Shown here: one piece after another, positions 55,433-63,931 of the stretch
Numbering within the stretch: the stretch's first letter is position 1
Layout: every line of letters starts with the position of its first letter
Assembly: GCF_003119115.1 (NCBI RefSeq)
Contig: NZ_CP022367.1
Location: forward strand, 447,001 to 511,000
Length of the DNA stretch: 64,000 nucleotides
DNA from: Azospirillum sp. TSH58
Lineage (GTDB): Bacteria; Pseudomonadota; Alphaproteobacteria; Azospirillales; Azospirillaceae
Direction: 5' to 3'
Made by a program: the position numbers and the translations under genes
Notes under the pieces: model-generated
Database searches by the model: none
What the model saw: only the letters and a program-made list of their open reading frames with translations
Told to the model about the DNA's origin: nothing

Positions 55433-56743
55433 ATGACTGAGCAATGTCTTCTGGAGCGGCCGCAGGCGAAGGCGGCGGCCCCACTGTCGGTCGCCTACAC
55501 GCCGATTTCGACCCTCGCGGACCTGCGCGCCGCCGCGCAACTGGCGATCCAGGTCGAATTCACTACGGTGCCCGCCTATCTGACGGCGCTCTACTCGATC
55601 ACCGACAAGGGTTCGGCCGCCTACCAGGCCCTGCGCAGCGTCGTGGTGGAGGAGATGTTCCACCTCAACCAGGCGGCCAACATCCTGGTCGGCATCGGCG
55701 GGCAACCCAAGCTGACCGGGAGCGTGGTGCCCGTCTACCCGGCCTATCTGCCCTCGGCCAGCACCACCGCCACGCCCTATGTCGGGCTGTACCGCGCCTC
55801 GCAGGCGGTGTTCCGCAACGTCTTCATGGCGATCGAGACCCCCGCCCCCTTCACCGCGCCGCCGCAGGGCAGCGACTACCAGACCATCGGCCAGCTCTAC
55901 AAGGCCCTGTGGGACGGTATCGGGTATTGTGCCGGCCAGTACGGCACGGACAAGGTCTTCGCCGAGAATCCGGCGGCCGAGCAGCGCACCGACATCTACC
56001 TCGGCAAGTTCGGCGGCAAGGCCGTGAAGGTGACCGACCTGGACAGCGCCCAACTCGGCATCCAGCAGATCGTCCAGCAGGGCGAGGGCGCGGTGAACCC
56101 GACCCACCCGCTGGTCCCCCAGCAGCCCTACGGCGCCTACGAGCATTACGGCGCCCGCACCGATGGCACCTACGGGCCGATCCTCGGCACGCCCTACGAG
56201 CTGTCGCACTATTACAAGTTCCTGCGCGTGGCCGACGCGCCGGATTTCCCCGACACGCTTCCCATCGTCTCCAACCCGCGGGTGTCGGACTTCACCAACG
56301 CCACGGCCGTCCAGGCGGTCAAGGCGTTCAACATCGGCTACAGCGTGATGCTGCAGAGCCTGGAGGCCTCCTTCACCAAGGCGGGCGGCGCGGCGGACTC
56401 CTATTTCACGCTGGCCCTGCCGCTGATGCACAACCAACTGCCGACCCTGGCCAATCTGGTGATGCAGCTTCCCGTCTTCCCCGACGGCGACCCAACGGTC
56501 GGGCCCAACGCCGCCCCGACCTTCGAGTATGTCGAGGACGCCAGCTTCGATGGCTTCCTCGCGGCGCTGCAGGCCCTCGACAAACTGCTGGCCGGCCAGG
56601 GGCTGCCCCCGCTGCTCGTCGCCCCGGTGGCGCCGCCCGCCCCGCCGGGCCCGGCCCCCAGGCACCGGGAGGCGCTGCACGGGGTGATCGACGGCGTCCG
56701 GACGCTGAAGAGCCGCTCCGACGCCACCGGACTCGGGCTGTAA
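55433..56743 (+). CDS. Ferritin-like protein (VioB/iminophenylpyruvate dimer synthase domain family)
   Basis: This protein has 436 residues without a signal peptide. The N-terminal half is a ferritin-like helical bundle with likely metal ligands E42 (AIQVEFTTVPAYLTALYSI) and E74/H77 (VVVEEMFHLNQAANILVGIGG). This matches the domain found in VioB and related iminophenylpyruvate dimer synthases. Residues 250-330 (FNIGYSVMLQSLEASF) look like the matching second helical part. The C-terminal tail is Pro/Ala-rich. It is first in the operon with the LodA-like and LodB-like genes. It may act on the imine or on peroxide made by the oxidase; the function is not shown. Confidence 0.75.
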   Translation: MTEQCLLERPQAKAAAPLSVAYTPISTLADLRAAAQLAIQVEFTTVPAYLTALYSITDKGSAAYQALRSVVVEEMFHLNQAANILVGIGGQPKLTGSVVPVYPAYLPSASTTATPYVGLYRASQAVFRNVFMAIETPAPFTAPPQGSDYQTIGQLYKALWDGIGYCAGQYGTDKVFAENPAAEQRTDIYLGKFGGKAVKVTDLDSAQLGIQQIVQQGEGAVNPTHPLVPQQPYGAYEHYGARTDGTYGPILGTPYELSHYYKFLRVADAPDFPDTLPIVSNPRVSDFTNATAVQAVKAFNIGYSVMLQSLEASFTKAGGAADSYFTLALPLMHNQLPTLANLVMQLPVFPDGDPTVGPNAAPTFEYVEDASFDGFLAALQALDKLLAGQGLPPLLVAPVAPPAPPGPAPRHREALHGVIDGVRTLKSRSDATGLGL

Positions 56744-56804
56744 CCCGGCACCGCCCAAACGGCACCACCCAGCCCGGCCAGATCGGGACAGCGAGGGGAA
56801 AACC

Positions 56805-58658
56805 ATGTCCAACACCGTCTATTCCATCGTCCCCGCCATCGGCATCGCCCGCGTCGGCAACGCGCCGACGGCCTTCTACATCGGCCCCGAGACGGAGGGC
56901 GGCCTGCCCACCCTGCCCGACGGCCGGACCGTCGGGGAGCGGGATTTCCGCGACGACGAAGGCCGGCTGTGCCGGCAGGCGGCGCGCTTCCGCCTGATGC
57001 GCAGCGTCGACGGCGGACCGCCCGAGGAGGTCACGTTGAAAAGCAAGGGCGTGGCCTCGATCCGCTGGTACGTCCACCTCGCCAACAAGAAGGCGAGCTG
57101 GTACGAGTTCCAGACCTCGAAGGGCGAGGACGGCTACGCGTCGAACCACCCGCTGCGCAACGCCGACCGGACCAGCGCGGAGGAGCGGCGCGCCCTGATC
57201 ATCGACGCCGGCCCCCGCTCGATCGAGGGAAGCGACGCCCCGGCCGAGCACTTCTCGCGCGACACCATCCCGCCGGGCTACGCTGGCAGCTTTCCGCCCG
57301 AGGGGCTGAAGCCCTACCCCATCGACACGCTGGGCGAGCTGCGCACCGACGAAGAGGGCCGCCTTCTGGTGCTGGGCGGGCTGGGGCATTCCGGATCGGA
57401 CAGGCCGTCGCCCCACATCGGGCAATACGCCAACAACGACGGCTGGTGGGACGACACCTCGGACGGGCCGGTGTCGGTGAAGATCAGCCTGCTGGACGGG
57501 GAGGACGGCCCCCCCGACCTGGAGGTCGGCGGCGCCTGGGTGATGGTCGGACCGCCTTCCTACGCGCCGCAGATCCCCAATCTGGTGACGCTGTACGACA
57601 CCATCTTCGACGTCGTGGTGCGCAAGCAGGGGCTCCGCCCCGACCTGTTCGCGGACGGGATGTGGAAGACCGGGCCGACCGGCTACAAGCCCTTCTTCGA
57701 GACCGACATCAAGCCGATCTTCGAGCGCGTCGCCCGCTACCCCTGGGTCGCGGCGATCCCGCCGAAGCCGCACAGCTTCGATTTCGCCAGGCTCGGCGAT
57801 CCGGATCCCAAGCTCAACGGGTTCCGCGCCTACATCCTCGACATCATTCGCCCGCCCGGCGCGGACAACGTCCTGGTGAACGCCAGCACCGGCGCCACCG
57901 CCATGCCCTATCTGGCCGGCGACGACGCGCTGGGCGCCTCGAAACCCGGCACCGTCACCGTGGCGACCTCGAAGTACCTGCGCCTGACCGACACCCAGTA
58001 TTTCCTCCTCCAGCAATGGGCCGACGGCTGGTTCGAGCCGGGGGCCGAACCGGCCGGGACCGCCGGCGATCCGGTCACCCGCGGCGTGCTGGCCAACTGC
58101 GTCGGCGGCGCCTTCTCGCCGGGCATCGAGATGACCTGGATCTCCCGCAACCCGGCCATCTACGACGGCGCCTTCCGCATCAAGGCGCGGCCGAACGTGT
58201 CCGGCCCGCTCAGCCTCGGCTTCGATCCGGCGACGGGCATGGAGCCGGGCGACGTCAGCCGCTACATGGCCGTCCCCTGGCAGGCCGACTTCAACGAATG
58301 CTCGTCGCAGCCCATCGAGGGCCGGATCCTGTGGTGGTGGCCGGCGCAGCGGCCGGAATTCGTCTATCTGCCGCCCGAGCCCAAGGCCCTCCTGGCCGAG
58401 CCCAGCCCGGCCCTGGGGCCGCAGGTGTCGTGGATCGGCACCGAGTACAACCAGAAGGCCGACGACTACATCCAGTTCGCCGACGACCTGGACATGGTAA
58501 AGCTGTGGGACCAGCTCGGCTTCGTCTTCAACATCGGCAGCGCCGGCGATCCCTATTTCGTCGAGGTGGCGCGCCGGCTTCCCCGCACGCCCGGTTCGCA
58601 GGGCGACACCGCGGGAATCGGCGAGCCGGCGCGGCCGCTGGTGGCCGATGTCCCCTGA
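56805..58658 (+). CDS. LodA/GoxA-family cysteine tryptophylquinone (CTQ) oxidase
   Basis: This enzyme has 617 residues. The N-terminus SIVPAIGIARVGNAPTAFYIGPE is the LodA hallmark. The residues expected to cross-link into CTQ are Cys432 (LANCVGGAFSPGIEMTW) and Trp492 (MAVPWQADFNEC); their spacing of 60 is close to that of LodA (C516/W581). LodA oxidises free lysine and GoxA glycine, both releasing ammonia, an aldehyde or oxo acid and H2O2. The substrate here is unknown. No signal peptide is visible. The ATG of the flavoprotein gene overlaps its stop region. Confidence 0.88.
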   Translation: MSNTVYSIVPAIGIARVGNAPTAFYIGPETEGGLPTLPDGRTVGERDFRDDEGRLCRQAARFRLMRSVDGGPPEEVTLKSKGVASIRWYVHLANKKASWYEFQTSKGEDGYASNHPLRNADRTSAEERRALIIDAGPRSIEGSDAPAEHFSRDTIPPGYAGSFPPEGLKPYPIDTLGELRTDEEGRLLVLGGLGHSGSDRPSPHIGQYANNDGWWDDTSDGPVSVKISLLDGEDGPPDLEVGGAWVMVGPPSYAPQIPNLVTLYDTIFDVVVRKQGLRPDLFADGMWKTGPTGYKPFFETDIKPIFERVARYPWVAAIPPKPHSFDFARLGDPDPKLNGFRAYILDIIRPPGADNVLVNASTGATAMPYLAGDDALGASKPGTVTVATSKYLRLTDTQYFLLQQWADGWFEPGAEPAGTAGDPVTRGVLANCVGGAFSPGIEMTWISRNPAIYDGAFRIKARPNVSGPLSLGFDPATGMEPGDVSRYMAVPWQADFNECSSQPIEGRILWWWPAQRPEFVYLPPEPKALLAEPSPALGPQVSWIGTEYNQKADDYIQFADDLDMVKLWDQLGFVFNIGSAGDPYFVEVARRLPRTPGSQGDTAGIGEPARPLVADVP

Positions 58659-59868
58659 AGCGTCGTCCCCTGAAGCGTCGTCCCCTGCGGCGTTGCGCGA
58701 CCCGCTTCCGGGCGCGCCTCCGGGCACGGACGCGGCGGACGTCCTGATCGTGGGGGCGGGGCCGGCCGGCTCCGCCACCGCGCTCGCCCTGCGCGCGGCC
58801 GGCGTGCCGCGCGTGGTCCTGGTCGACCGCGCCGCCCACGGTTCGCCGGAGCGGGCGGCGCTGCGGGTCGGCGAATCGGCGACGCCCAACGTCGGACCGC
58901 TGCTGGCCCGGCTCGGCCTGCCGGACGATCTTGGGCGCCTCGGCCACCGCCCCTACCACGGCAATCTCAGCCTGTGGAGCGGCGACGGGGAGACCGCCGA
59001 CGATTTCCTGCGGCGGGCCAGCGGGCACGGCTGGCATCTCGACCGCGCCCGCTTCGACCGTTGGATGCGCGAGGCGGCGGTGGAGCGCGGCGCCCGCCTC
59101 CTGGCCCCCGCCACCCTCGCCGGGGTCGAGCGCCGGCCGGAGGGCGGCTGGACCGTCGGGCTGCGCGACGCGGACGGGCGGCGCAGCGTGACCGCCCGTG
59201 TGGTGGTGGACGCCGGCGGCCGGCGGGCGCCGCTGGCGACCGCGCTCGGCGCGCGGCGGCGGCGGCTCGACCGCCTGATCGCCCTGGCGATCGAGGCCGC
59301 TCCGGCCGCCGGGCCCGCCGGCGGGGGCTTCCACGGCCGCTCCTTCGTGGAGGCGGCGGAGATCGGCTGGTGGTACGCGGCGGTGCTGCCGGGCGGGCGG
59401 GCCATCGTCACGCTGATGACCGACGACGACATCGCCCGTGCCGGCGGTCTGGCCGGCGCGGACGCCTTCCGCTCCGCCTGGGCGGCCACCGCGCGCCTGC
59501 GCGATCTGGTTCCGCCGCCGGAAGACGGCCCCGGCGCCGGAACGGCCCCGGCGGTCTTCTCGGCCGCCTCGCAGCACGTCGACCGGGCGGTCGGCGCCGG
59601 CTGGATCGCCGTCGGCGATGCGCTGATCGGCTTCGACCCGCTGACCTCCTCCGGCATCGCCGGGGCGCTCGACGACGCGCTGGCCGCCGCCGACACCATC
59701 CTGCGCTGGTTCTCCGGCGACGGCACCGCGGCGCGCGACGCCGCGATCGGCTACGCCCGGCGCGCCGAGGACACGCTGCGCCGCTATCTGGCCGAGCGGA
59801 CCCGCCATTACACCGCCGGGGGCCGCTGGCCCGACGCCCCCTTCTGGAGCCGCCGGGCCGCGCGGTGA
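58648..59868 (+). CDS. LodB-like flavoprotein for CTQ cofactor maturation
   Basis: This FAD protein has 406 residues related to tryptophan halogenases. The Rossmann motif is VLIVGAGPAGSATALALRAAG near 30-50, and the second FAD-contact GWIAVGDALIGFDPLTSSGIAGALDDALAAA near 315-345. LodB proteins are needed to form CTQ in their LodA partner. The start lies 11 bp inside the oxidase gene, so synthesis is coupled. A 15-bp tandem repeat at the very start (about 58655-58690) encodes SPEAS repeats and adds a flexible N-terminal tail. Confidence 0.85.
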   Translation: MSPEASSPEASSPAALRDPLPGAPPGTDAADVLIVGAGPAGSATALALRAAGVPRVVLVDRAAHGSPERAALRVGESATPNVGPLLARLGLPDDLGRLGHRPYHGNLSLWSGDGETADDFLRRASGHGWHLDRARFDRWMREAAVERGARLLAPATLAGVERRPEGGWTVGLRDADGRRSVTARVVVDAGGRRAPLATALGARRRRLDRLIALAIEAAPAAGPAGGGFHGRSFVEAAEIGWWYAAVLPGGRAIVTLMTDDDIARAGGLAGADAFRSAWAATARLRDLVPPPEDGPGAGTAPAVFSAASQHVDRAVGAGWIAVGDALIGFDPLTSSGIAGALDDALAAADTILRWFSGDGTAARDAAIGYARRAEDTLRRYLAERTRHYTAGGRWPDAPFWSRRAAR

Positions 59869-59890
59869 GCGTGGATGCGGTGAGCCTGGA

Positions 59891-61567
59891 TCAGGCCGAC
59901 GCCACCCGGTCGGCCACCCAGCTGTCGAAATCCACATGCAGGCTTTCCGGCAGCTTGGCCCGGACGGCGCGGTCGTCCTGGGCGGCGTCCCGCAGAAGCT
60001 GGACCTGGATCTGGTAGTCGCCGACCACGATGCCGTTGGCGATCATGGTCGTCGGCCCTTCCCCCTCGGGAACGAGCCACAGGTTGAACAGGCCGCCGTT
60101 GGTCTGGGTCTCCTGGCGGGTGGCGGTCACCGTCGTCGTGCCGTCGCGGGTCAGCACCGTGTCGCCGACCGCCAGCGCCCCCGCCTGGACCGTGCCGGCC
60201 GGCGTCACCACCGGGTGGGTGGCCGATCCGGCGAGGGTGGCGCCGTTGGCGAACTCCAGCACGGTGATCGGCCCGCTGTGCGGCTGCGCCAGGGTCGCTT
60301 GCACCGGCCGGGTTCCGTCGCCGCTGACGACGACGTCCTCGGACGTGAAGTCCTCCACCGCCTTGATCGTGCCGTCGGCGAGCGTGATCTGGGTGCCGGC
60401 GACCAGGCAGTGCCAGACAAAGACGATGGGCTTGATGAAGGCGACGCCGTCCTTCGAATCGGTGTCCGGCGACAGCGAGCTGACGATGCTCGACCAGCCC
60501 GATCCGTGCCTTTCATAGTCCTCGAAAGTCACGGTCACACGGGCGCTGAAGAAGGACTGTGTGTCCGAAGTCCAATTTTTGGAAGGGAACTCGATGGCGT
60601 CGCCCGCATCGTTGTAGGGCGGCCTCAGCAGGAACGTCAGCGTCCGCCCTTCGGGGTCGGCATCGTCGATTCGGAAGTGCGGCAGGTAGCGCGAAGCGTC
60701 GCCGCCGTTCAGTTCGGAGATGCCGCCCTCCTTGTGAGCCAGGTAGAACTCCAAGAACGGGGGGTAGATGTCGAGCGGAGCCAGCTTGTAATCGAACTTC
60801 ATGCTCCCGTGCAGGGGAACAAGCAGAGGATTCGTGCCAAGATTCTGCATCTGTTGCCAATACCAATAATCGACGTCGGAAATGTTCCTTACGGGCTTCC
60901 TTTTCCCATCGTTCGGGTACCCATCGTAGCCGCGCGCCAGACCGATGACGATGTCGTTCAGGTCGCCGGTCTTGCGGTCGCTGCGGATGGCGGGATCGAA
61001 GACGACCGGGTCGCGCGACGCCTGGGAGGCCCAGGGAGCCGCCGTCGAGGACACCTCGACCGTGCCGTCCTGGTAGGTGATCGCGAAGGAAATGATGCCG
61101 GTCATCGTGCCCGTCGGCAGCGGCGGCAGGGCGGTTTCCGGGTTGGTCTCCACGAAGATCGTCTGGGTGGCGAAGCTGACCGCGACACCGGAGGCCAGCG
61201 AGGTCTTGGTGCCGCCGTTCTCGTTGACGACGTTCAGCCAGACGATGGCCTGGGCTACCGGCCGGATCCGGCTCAGGACGGCGCGGGCGGTGACCGCCTT
61301 GTTGCTCTGACTGGTCGAAATGAACTCGACATACTGGCCGTCGGTAACGCCGCTGCTCTCGGCCGCTCTGTCCGTCGCCGCGCCTCCGCTACCGATGGCC
61401 TTGAACAGCCCTGGGTAGCGCGCGGGGGTCAGCCCGCTGCGTTCGGCGTTGTCCTGCAGGAACGCCGTGTGCGCCGGATCGCCCGCCGACGGGACGTTCC
61501 CGGCCTTCAATCCCTCCAGGATGTGAACCAGCCGGTCGTTCTGGGGTTGGGTCAATGCAACGCTCAT
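59891..61567 (-). CDS. Hint (hedgehog/intein-like) domain protein with unknown N-terminal region
   Basis: This protein has 558 residues and no signal peptide. The C-terminal Hint domain starts at Cys387 (CLVAGTQITLADGTIKAVEDFTSEDVVVSGDG), continues with the block-B like ATHPVVTPAG and AGALAVGDTVLTRDG, and ends in NLWLVPEGEGPTTMIANGIVVGDYQIQ. The terminal HN pair of true inteins is absent, as in hedgehog-type and bacterial autoprocessing Hint domains. Residues 1-386 are not recognised; they contain beta-rich segments and the motif FDYKLAPLDIYPPFLEFYLAHKEGG. It converges on the CTQ-oxidase operon. Cleavage next to Cys387 would free the N-terminal part. Confidence 0.75.
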   Translation of the reverse strand: MSVALTQPQNDRLVHILEGLKAGNVPSAGDPAHTAFLQDNAERSGLTPARYPGLFKAIGSGGAATDRAAESSGVTDGQYVEFISTSQSNKAVTARAVLSRIRPVAQAIVWLNVVNENGGTKTSLASGVAVSFATQTIFVETNPETALPPLPTGTMTGIISFAITYQDGTVEVSSTAAPWASQASRDPVVFDPAIRSDRKTGDLNDIVIGLARGYDGYPNDGKRKPVRNISDVDYWYWQQMQNLGTNPLLVPLHGSMKFDYKLAPLDIYPPFLEFYLAHKEGGISELNGGDASRYLPHFRIDDADPEGRTLTFLLRPPYNDAGDAIEFPSKNWTSDTQSFFSARVTVTFEDYERHGSGWSSIVSSLSPDTDSKDGVAFIKPIVFVWHCLVAGTQITLADGTIKAVEDFTSEDVVVSGDGTRPVQATLAQPHSGPITVLEFANGATLAGSATHPVVTPAGTVQAGALAVGDTVLTRDGTTTVTATRQETQTNGGLFNLWLVPEGEGPTTMIANGIVVGDYQIQVQLLRDAAQDDRAVRAKLPESLHVDFDSWVADRVASA

Positions 61568-61587
61568 AAGTCAATCTCTCCAATCAA

Positions 61588-61601
61588 TGATTCGTTGATT
61601 C
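61588..61601 (+). promoter_or_regulatory. Motif upstream of the Hint gene shared with the CTQ operon promoter
   Basis: TGATTCGTTGATTC, made of two tandem TGATTCGT-like units, lies 21 bp upstream of the Hint gene start. The near-copy TGACTCGTTGATTC is at 55321-55334 before the ferritin-like gene. A common regulator is possible. Confidence 0.35.
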
Positions 61602-61754
61602 GTGAGCAAACAAAAATCATTACTTAGGATTCAAAGGTATCGCGCGGCATAAAATCCAGAAATTTCGCGATGATTACCCATGTATGATTTTTGAAAGCTC
61701 AGGATTTATATTTGACTATACTTTGGTTTAGCGTTCAACCATGGAGGGCGCGCT

Positions 61755-61850
61755 GATTGCGGCAGGGACGCTTGTTGCCGGACGCCCCCCGCACAGATCC
61801 GTGCATGCAGCTTTCCCGCGTACGGCAGCCACCATGACAGTTGCGCTGAA
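61755..61850 (-). other. Structured fragment, possible group II intron remnant
   Basis: On the minus strand, GCCGTACGCGGGAAAGCTGC is followed by ATGCACGGATCTGTGCGGGG. The string resembles the conserved region before the reverse-transcriptase ORF of bacterial group II introns, and CCGT/ACGG arms can pair. No reverse transcriptase remains. The call is a memory-based resemblance. The rest of the gap 61568-61951 is AT-rich and shows no gene. Confidence 0.3.
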
Positions 61851-61951
61851 ACAGCCTCCCTGACTGTGAAACAGCGCGCGGTCGGGACCCCACAGTTTCC
61901 ATTATTGTCAACGCGTTTCCGTGCCGATCGGCGTCAGAATCCCACGCCGAT

Positions 61952-62399
61952 TCACATTTCAACCAACCTCTCGCCGGGACCGCACAGCTTCACGCCGGTG
62001 CTGTCGACGAGCAACTCCACAGCAGCTCCCGAGGAGACTGGCTCCGGCGGCAGGCGCAAGCTCCGAACGCTTCGGCTGAGGGTGGAATGGTCCGGAACGG
62101 CGCGCTCAACACCGAGCCGCTGGACGAGGGAGCCGACCAGACTTTTGATCTGGTGCAGCGGCAGCCGGAACACGGCGCGTAAAACCAGGGCGGCCGTGAT
62201 TGCCAGATCCGAATAGGTCCGCTGGCCGCCGGGGGGTGGAGCGTGTTTCCGCCCGCCAGCGGACCACTGTCTCGGCCGTGAACCAAACCCTCAGGCTGCC
62301 CCACGCCCGAAGCCCCGCATCATAGTCCGCCCAGTTGCGAAGTCGATGGCGGCGCTTCAGGATGTGATGGCGACGGGACGCGTTGACTTTGAACGGCAT
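61952..62399 (-). pseudogene. IS5-family transposase remnant, truncated and frameshifted
   Basis: MPFKVNASRRHHILKRRHRLRNWADYDAGLRAWGSLRVWFT at 62399 is the N-terminus of an IS5-type transposase. In another frame, LPLHQIKSLVGSLVQRLGVERAVPDHSTLSRSVRSLRL...ELLVDSTGVKLCGPGERLVE continues to 61952. At least one shift lies near 62,230. The C-terminal half with the catalytic DDE residues beyond LVDSTG is missing. The 159 bp from 62400 to 62558 hold nothing recognised. Confidence 0.85.
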
Positions 62400-62558
62400 G
62401 ATCAGACCGGAACGGCAGAAAAGGGGAGGCCTACATCCGCGACGCCCTGATTTTCACAACCGGCCGCCTCACTGCAACAAGGTCTCGCCGAGCCAGGAAA
62501 GTCCGTCCTTCCCCGCCTGCGACCCCGCCCGTCGCGCAGCAGCACGCTATTTGGTATC

Positions 62559-63326
62559 TCACCTCCCCGTAGGCCGGCGCGCTTCAAAGCTGATGATGTC
62601 GTCGTCTTTCTGCGGTGCTTGTCCATGCTGGTAGTTACCGGACACGACCACGTCCACAAACCCGGCAGCATTCAGAGCGAGTACAAATTCATTGACGCCC
62701 CACCAACGCAGTTTGAACAAGTCGAGCTCGGTCGTTGTTAGGTTTCCGCCTTGCCAGTGCTCATAGCGAAGGTGGGACAATGTAGTTTGCGCGACATAGT
62801 TGGTTTCAACTCGATGGTCGGTCAGCGTCAGCAGGTCACCATCATCGGTGGTCCACGAACGGACAGAACCCGAAGGACCCAGAAAACTCCCGATTGGATC
62901 GAGGTCGACGATCAAGCTCCCGTCGGGAAGCAAATGATCATAAAAGCGCTTCAACACCGCGCCGGCCGAGAGTGTGTTCGCAATCAACTGAAACGACCCT
63001 GCTGGCATGATGATAGCAGCAAAGTGCTTGTCATAGGCAAAAGTCTCGAATGTCTGCTGCGTCAGGCTGACGGTGAGCTTTCGCTTTCGGCACTCGTCTT
63101 GGCAATATTCGAGCATCTCGGCGGATGCATCGAAGCCCTCGACTGAAAACCCGGCTTCGATAAGGGGCACGAGAAGGCGGCCATTGCCGACGGCAGGCTC
63201 CAGAATGGGGCCACGACGGCACTGTTCAAGACGCTGCCGATAGTACTCCTGATCCCCAAATGAGCGGCCTATTGGCTTGTCGAGATGATAGACCCAGGAG
63301 GCAAGTTTTCCGTACCGATTTATCAT
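62559..63326 (-). CDS. Class I SAM-dependent methyltransferase
   Basis: This methyltransferase has 255 residues. Motif I, ILEPAVGNGRLLVPLIEAGFSVEGFDAS, is at residues 41-68, followed by EMLEYCQDECRKRK and FAAIIMPAGSFQLI (motif IV region). The C-terminal half (LTDHRVETNYVAQTTLSHLRYEHWQGGNLTTTELDLFKLRWW) sets the substrate. Base composition is clearly less GC-rich than the neighbouring genes, which suggests transfer. It lies among IS remnants and has no operon partner. The acceptor molecule is unknown. Confidence 0.85.
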   Translation of the reverse strand: MINRYGKLASWVYHLDKPIGRSFGDQEYYRQRLEQCRRGPILEPAVGNGRLLVPLIEAGFSVEGFDASAEMLEYCQDECRKRKLTVSLTQQTFETFAYDKHFAAIIMPAGSFQLIANTLSAGAVLKRFYDHLLPDGSLIVDLDPIGSFLGPSGSVRSWTTDDGDLLTLTDHRVETNYVAQTTLSHLRYEHWQGGNLTTTELDLFKLRWWGVNEFVLALNAAGFVDVVVSGNYQHGQAPQKDDDIISFEARRPTGR

Positions 63327-63453
63327 CTCACTCCCATCTCCTCATAGTCTCGCCAGTCGAGGGCCTGAACCGCGCCGGGTTTTCCGGAGGCCATTTGGCC
63401 TCAGTCACGTCGCCACGGCCCGAGGGCACCGCTCAAGGTGGATCAGCGGAGCC

Positions 63454-63708
63454 TCAGAGATCGTTGCGGTCGTGGGCGACACGGAACCAATGCTCCGCAT
63501 GTTGGCGACAGGTCTCGGCTTCGACGGCATCGCCGGACCGTTCGGCGTCGCTGGCGCGGGCAAGCCACTGGGCGTGCTTCTGCTGGGCGGAACCGTTCAC
63601 CTTGGGTTGCGAGGGCGCCGGGGTCCCCTGCGCGGCGTGCCGTTGGACCGCTTTACCGAACCGTGGCTGCCGACGGGATCGATCACCCGCCGGATTGTCG
63701 AAAGGCAT
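63454..63708 (-). CDS. DUF4167-like small protein, right copy
   Basis: This 84-residue protein is nearly identical to the one at 47456-47710, with about six differences (SRRQPRFGKAVQR near the N-terminus, and a final L in place of V). The helix pair QQKHAQWLARASDAERSGDAVEAETCRQHAEHWFRVAHD is unchanged, which indicates selection on the protein. GAGGA precedes its single ATG. The changes in the flanks are more frequent than in the coding part. Confidence 0.75.
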   Translation of the reverse strand: MPFDNPAGDRSRRQPRFGKAVQRHAAQGTPAPSQPKVNGSAQQKHAQWLARASDAERSGDAVEAETCRQHAEHWFRVAHDRNDL

Positions 63709-63770
63709 GAACGTTGTTCCTCGGGGAGCGGTGGACCGCGATCAGGAGCGAAGGCTGATTTCCAAACGCT

Positions 63771-63897
63771 TTAATCCCGGCTTCCTTTCGTCACGTCGGA
63801 AAACGCTCGAAGAGCGTCAGCCACATCATTCATATCCTGCGGGAAGAACGCAATACGGCCGGCGAGCGGACCGTCGTTGATCGGCGTGGGGCGAGGA
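63771..63897 (-). pseudogene. 3' fragment of the duplicated small unknown gene
   Basis: The frame reads SRPLPRPTPINDGPLAGRIAFFPQDMNDVADALRAFSDVTKGSRD and stops at 63771. It matches the last 45 or so residues of the gene at 47085-47393. The first half is absent: similarity ends near 63,897, where different sequence begins. A TTG near 63,900 could start a short product, but a truncated fragment is more likely. Confidence 0.6.
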
Positions 63898-63931
63898 AGG
63901 GGACGCGACAAAGTGAGCTGATGTGGTGGAC

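Larger units (their letters stand above)
63435..63898 (-). repeat. Right, inverted copy of the DUF4167-like module
   Basis: This segment is the reverse-oriented counterpart of 47235-47728. It contains a full DUF4167-like gene and the last part of the small unknown gene. Similarity ends near 63,898, just before a sequence with inverted GGACGGCCC arms. Confidence 0.8.

Noticed and set aside
63260..63880. Plus-strand frame of 206 codons over the right DUF4167-like copy
   Set aside because: It is the shadow of the minus-strand gene, which has a conserved protein match in the left copy.
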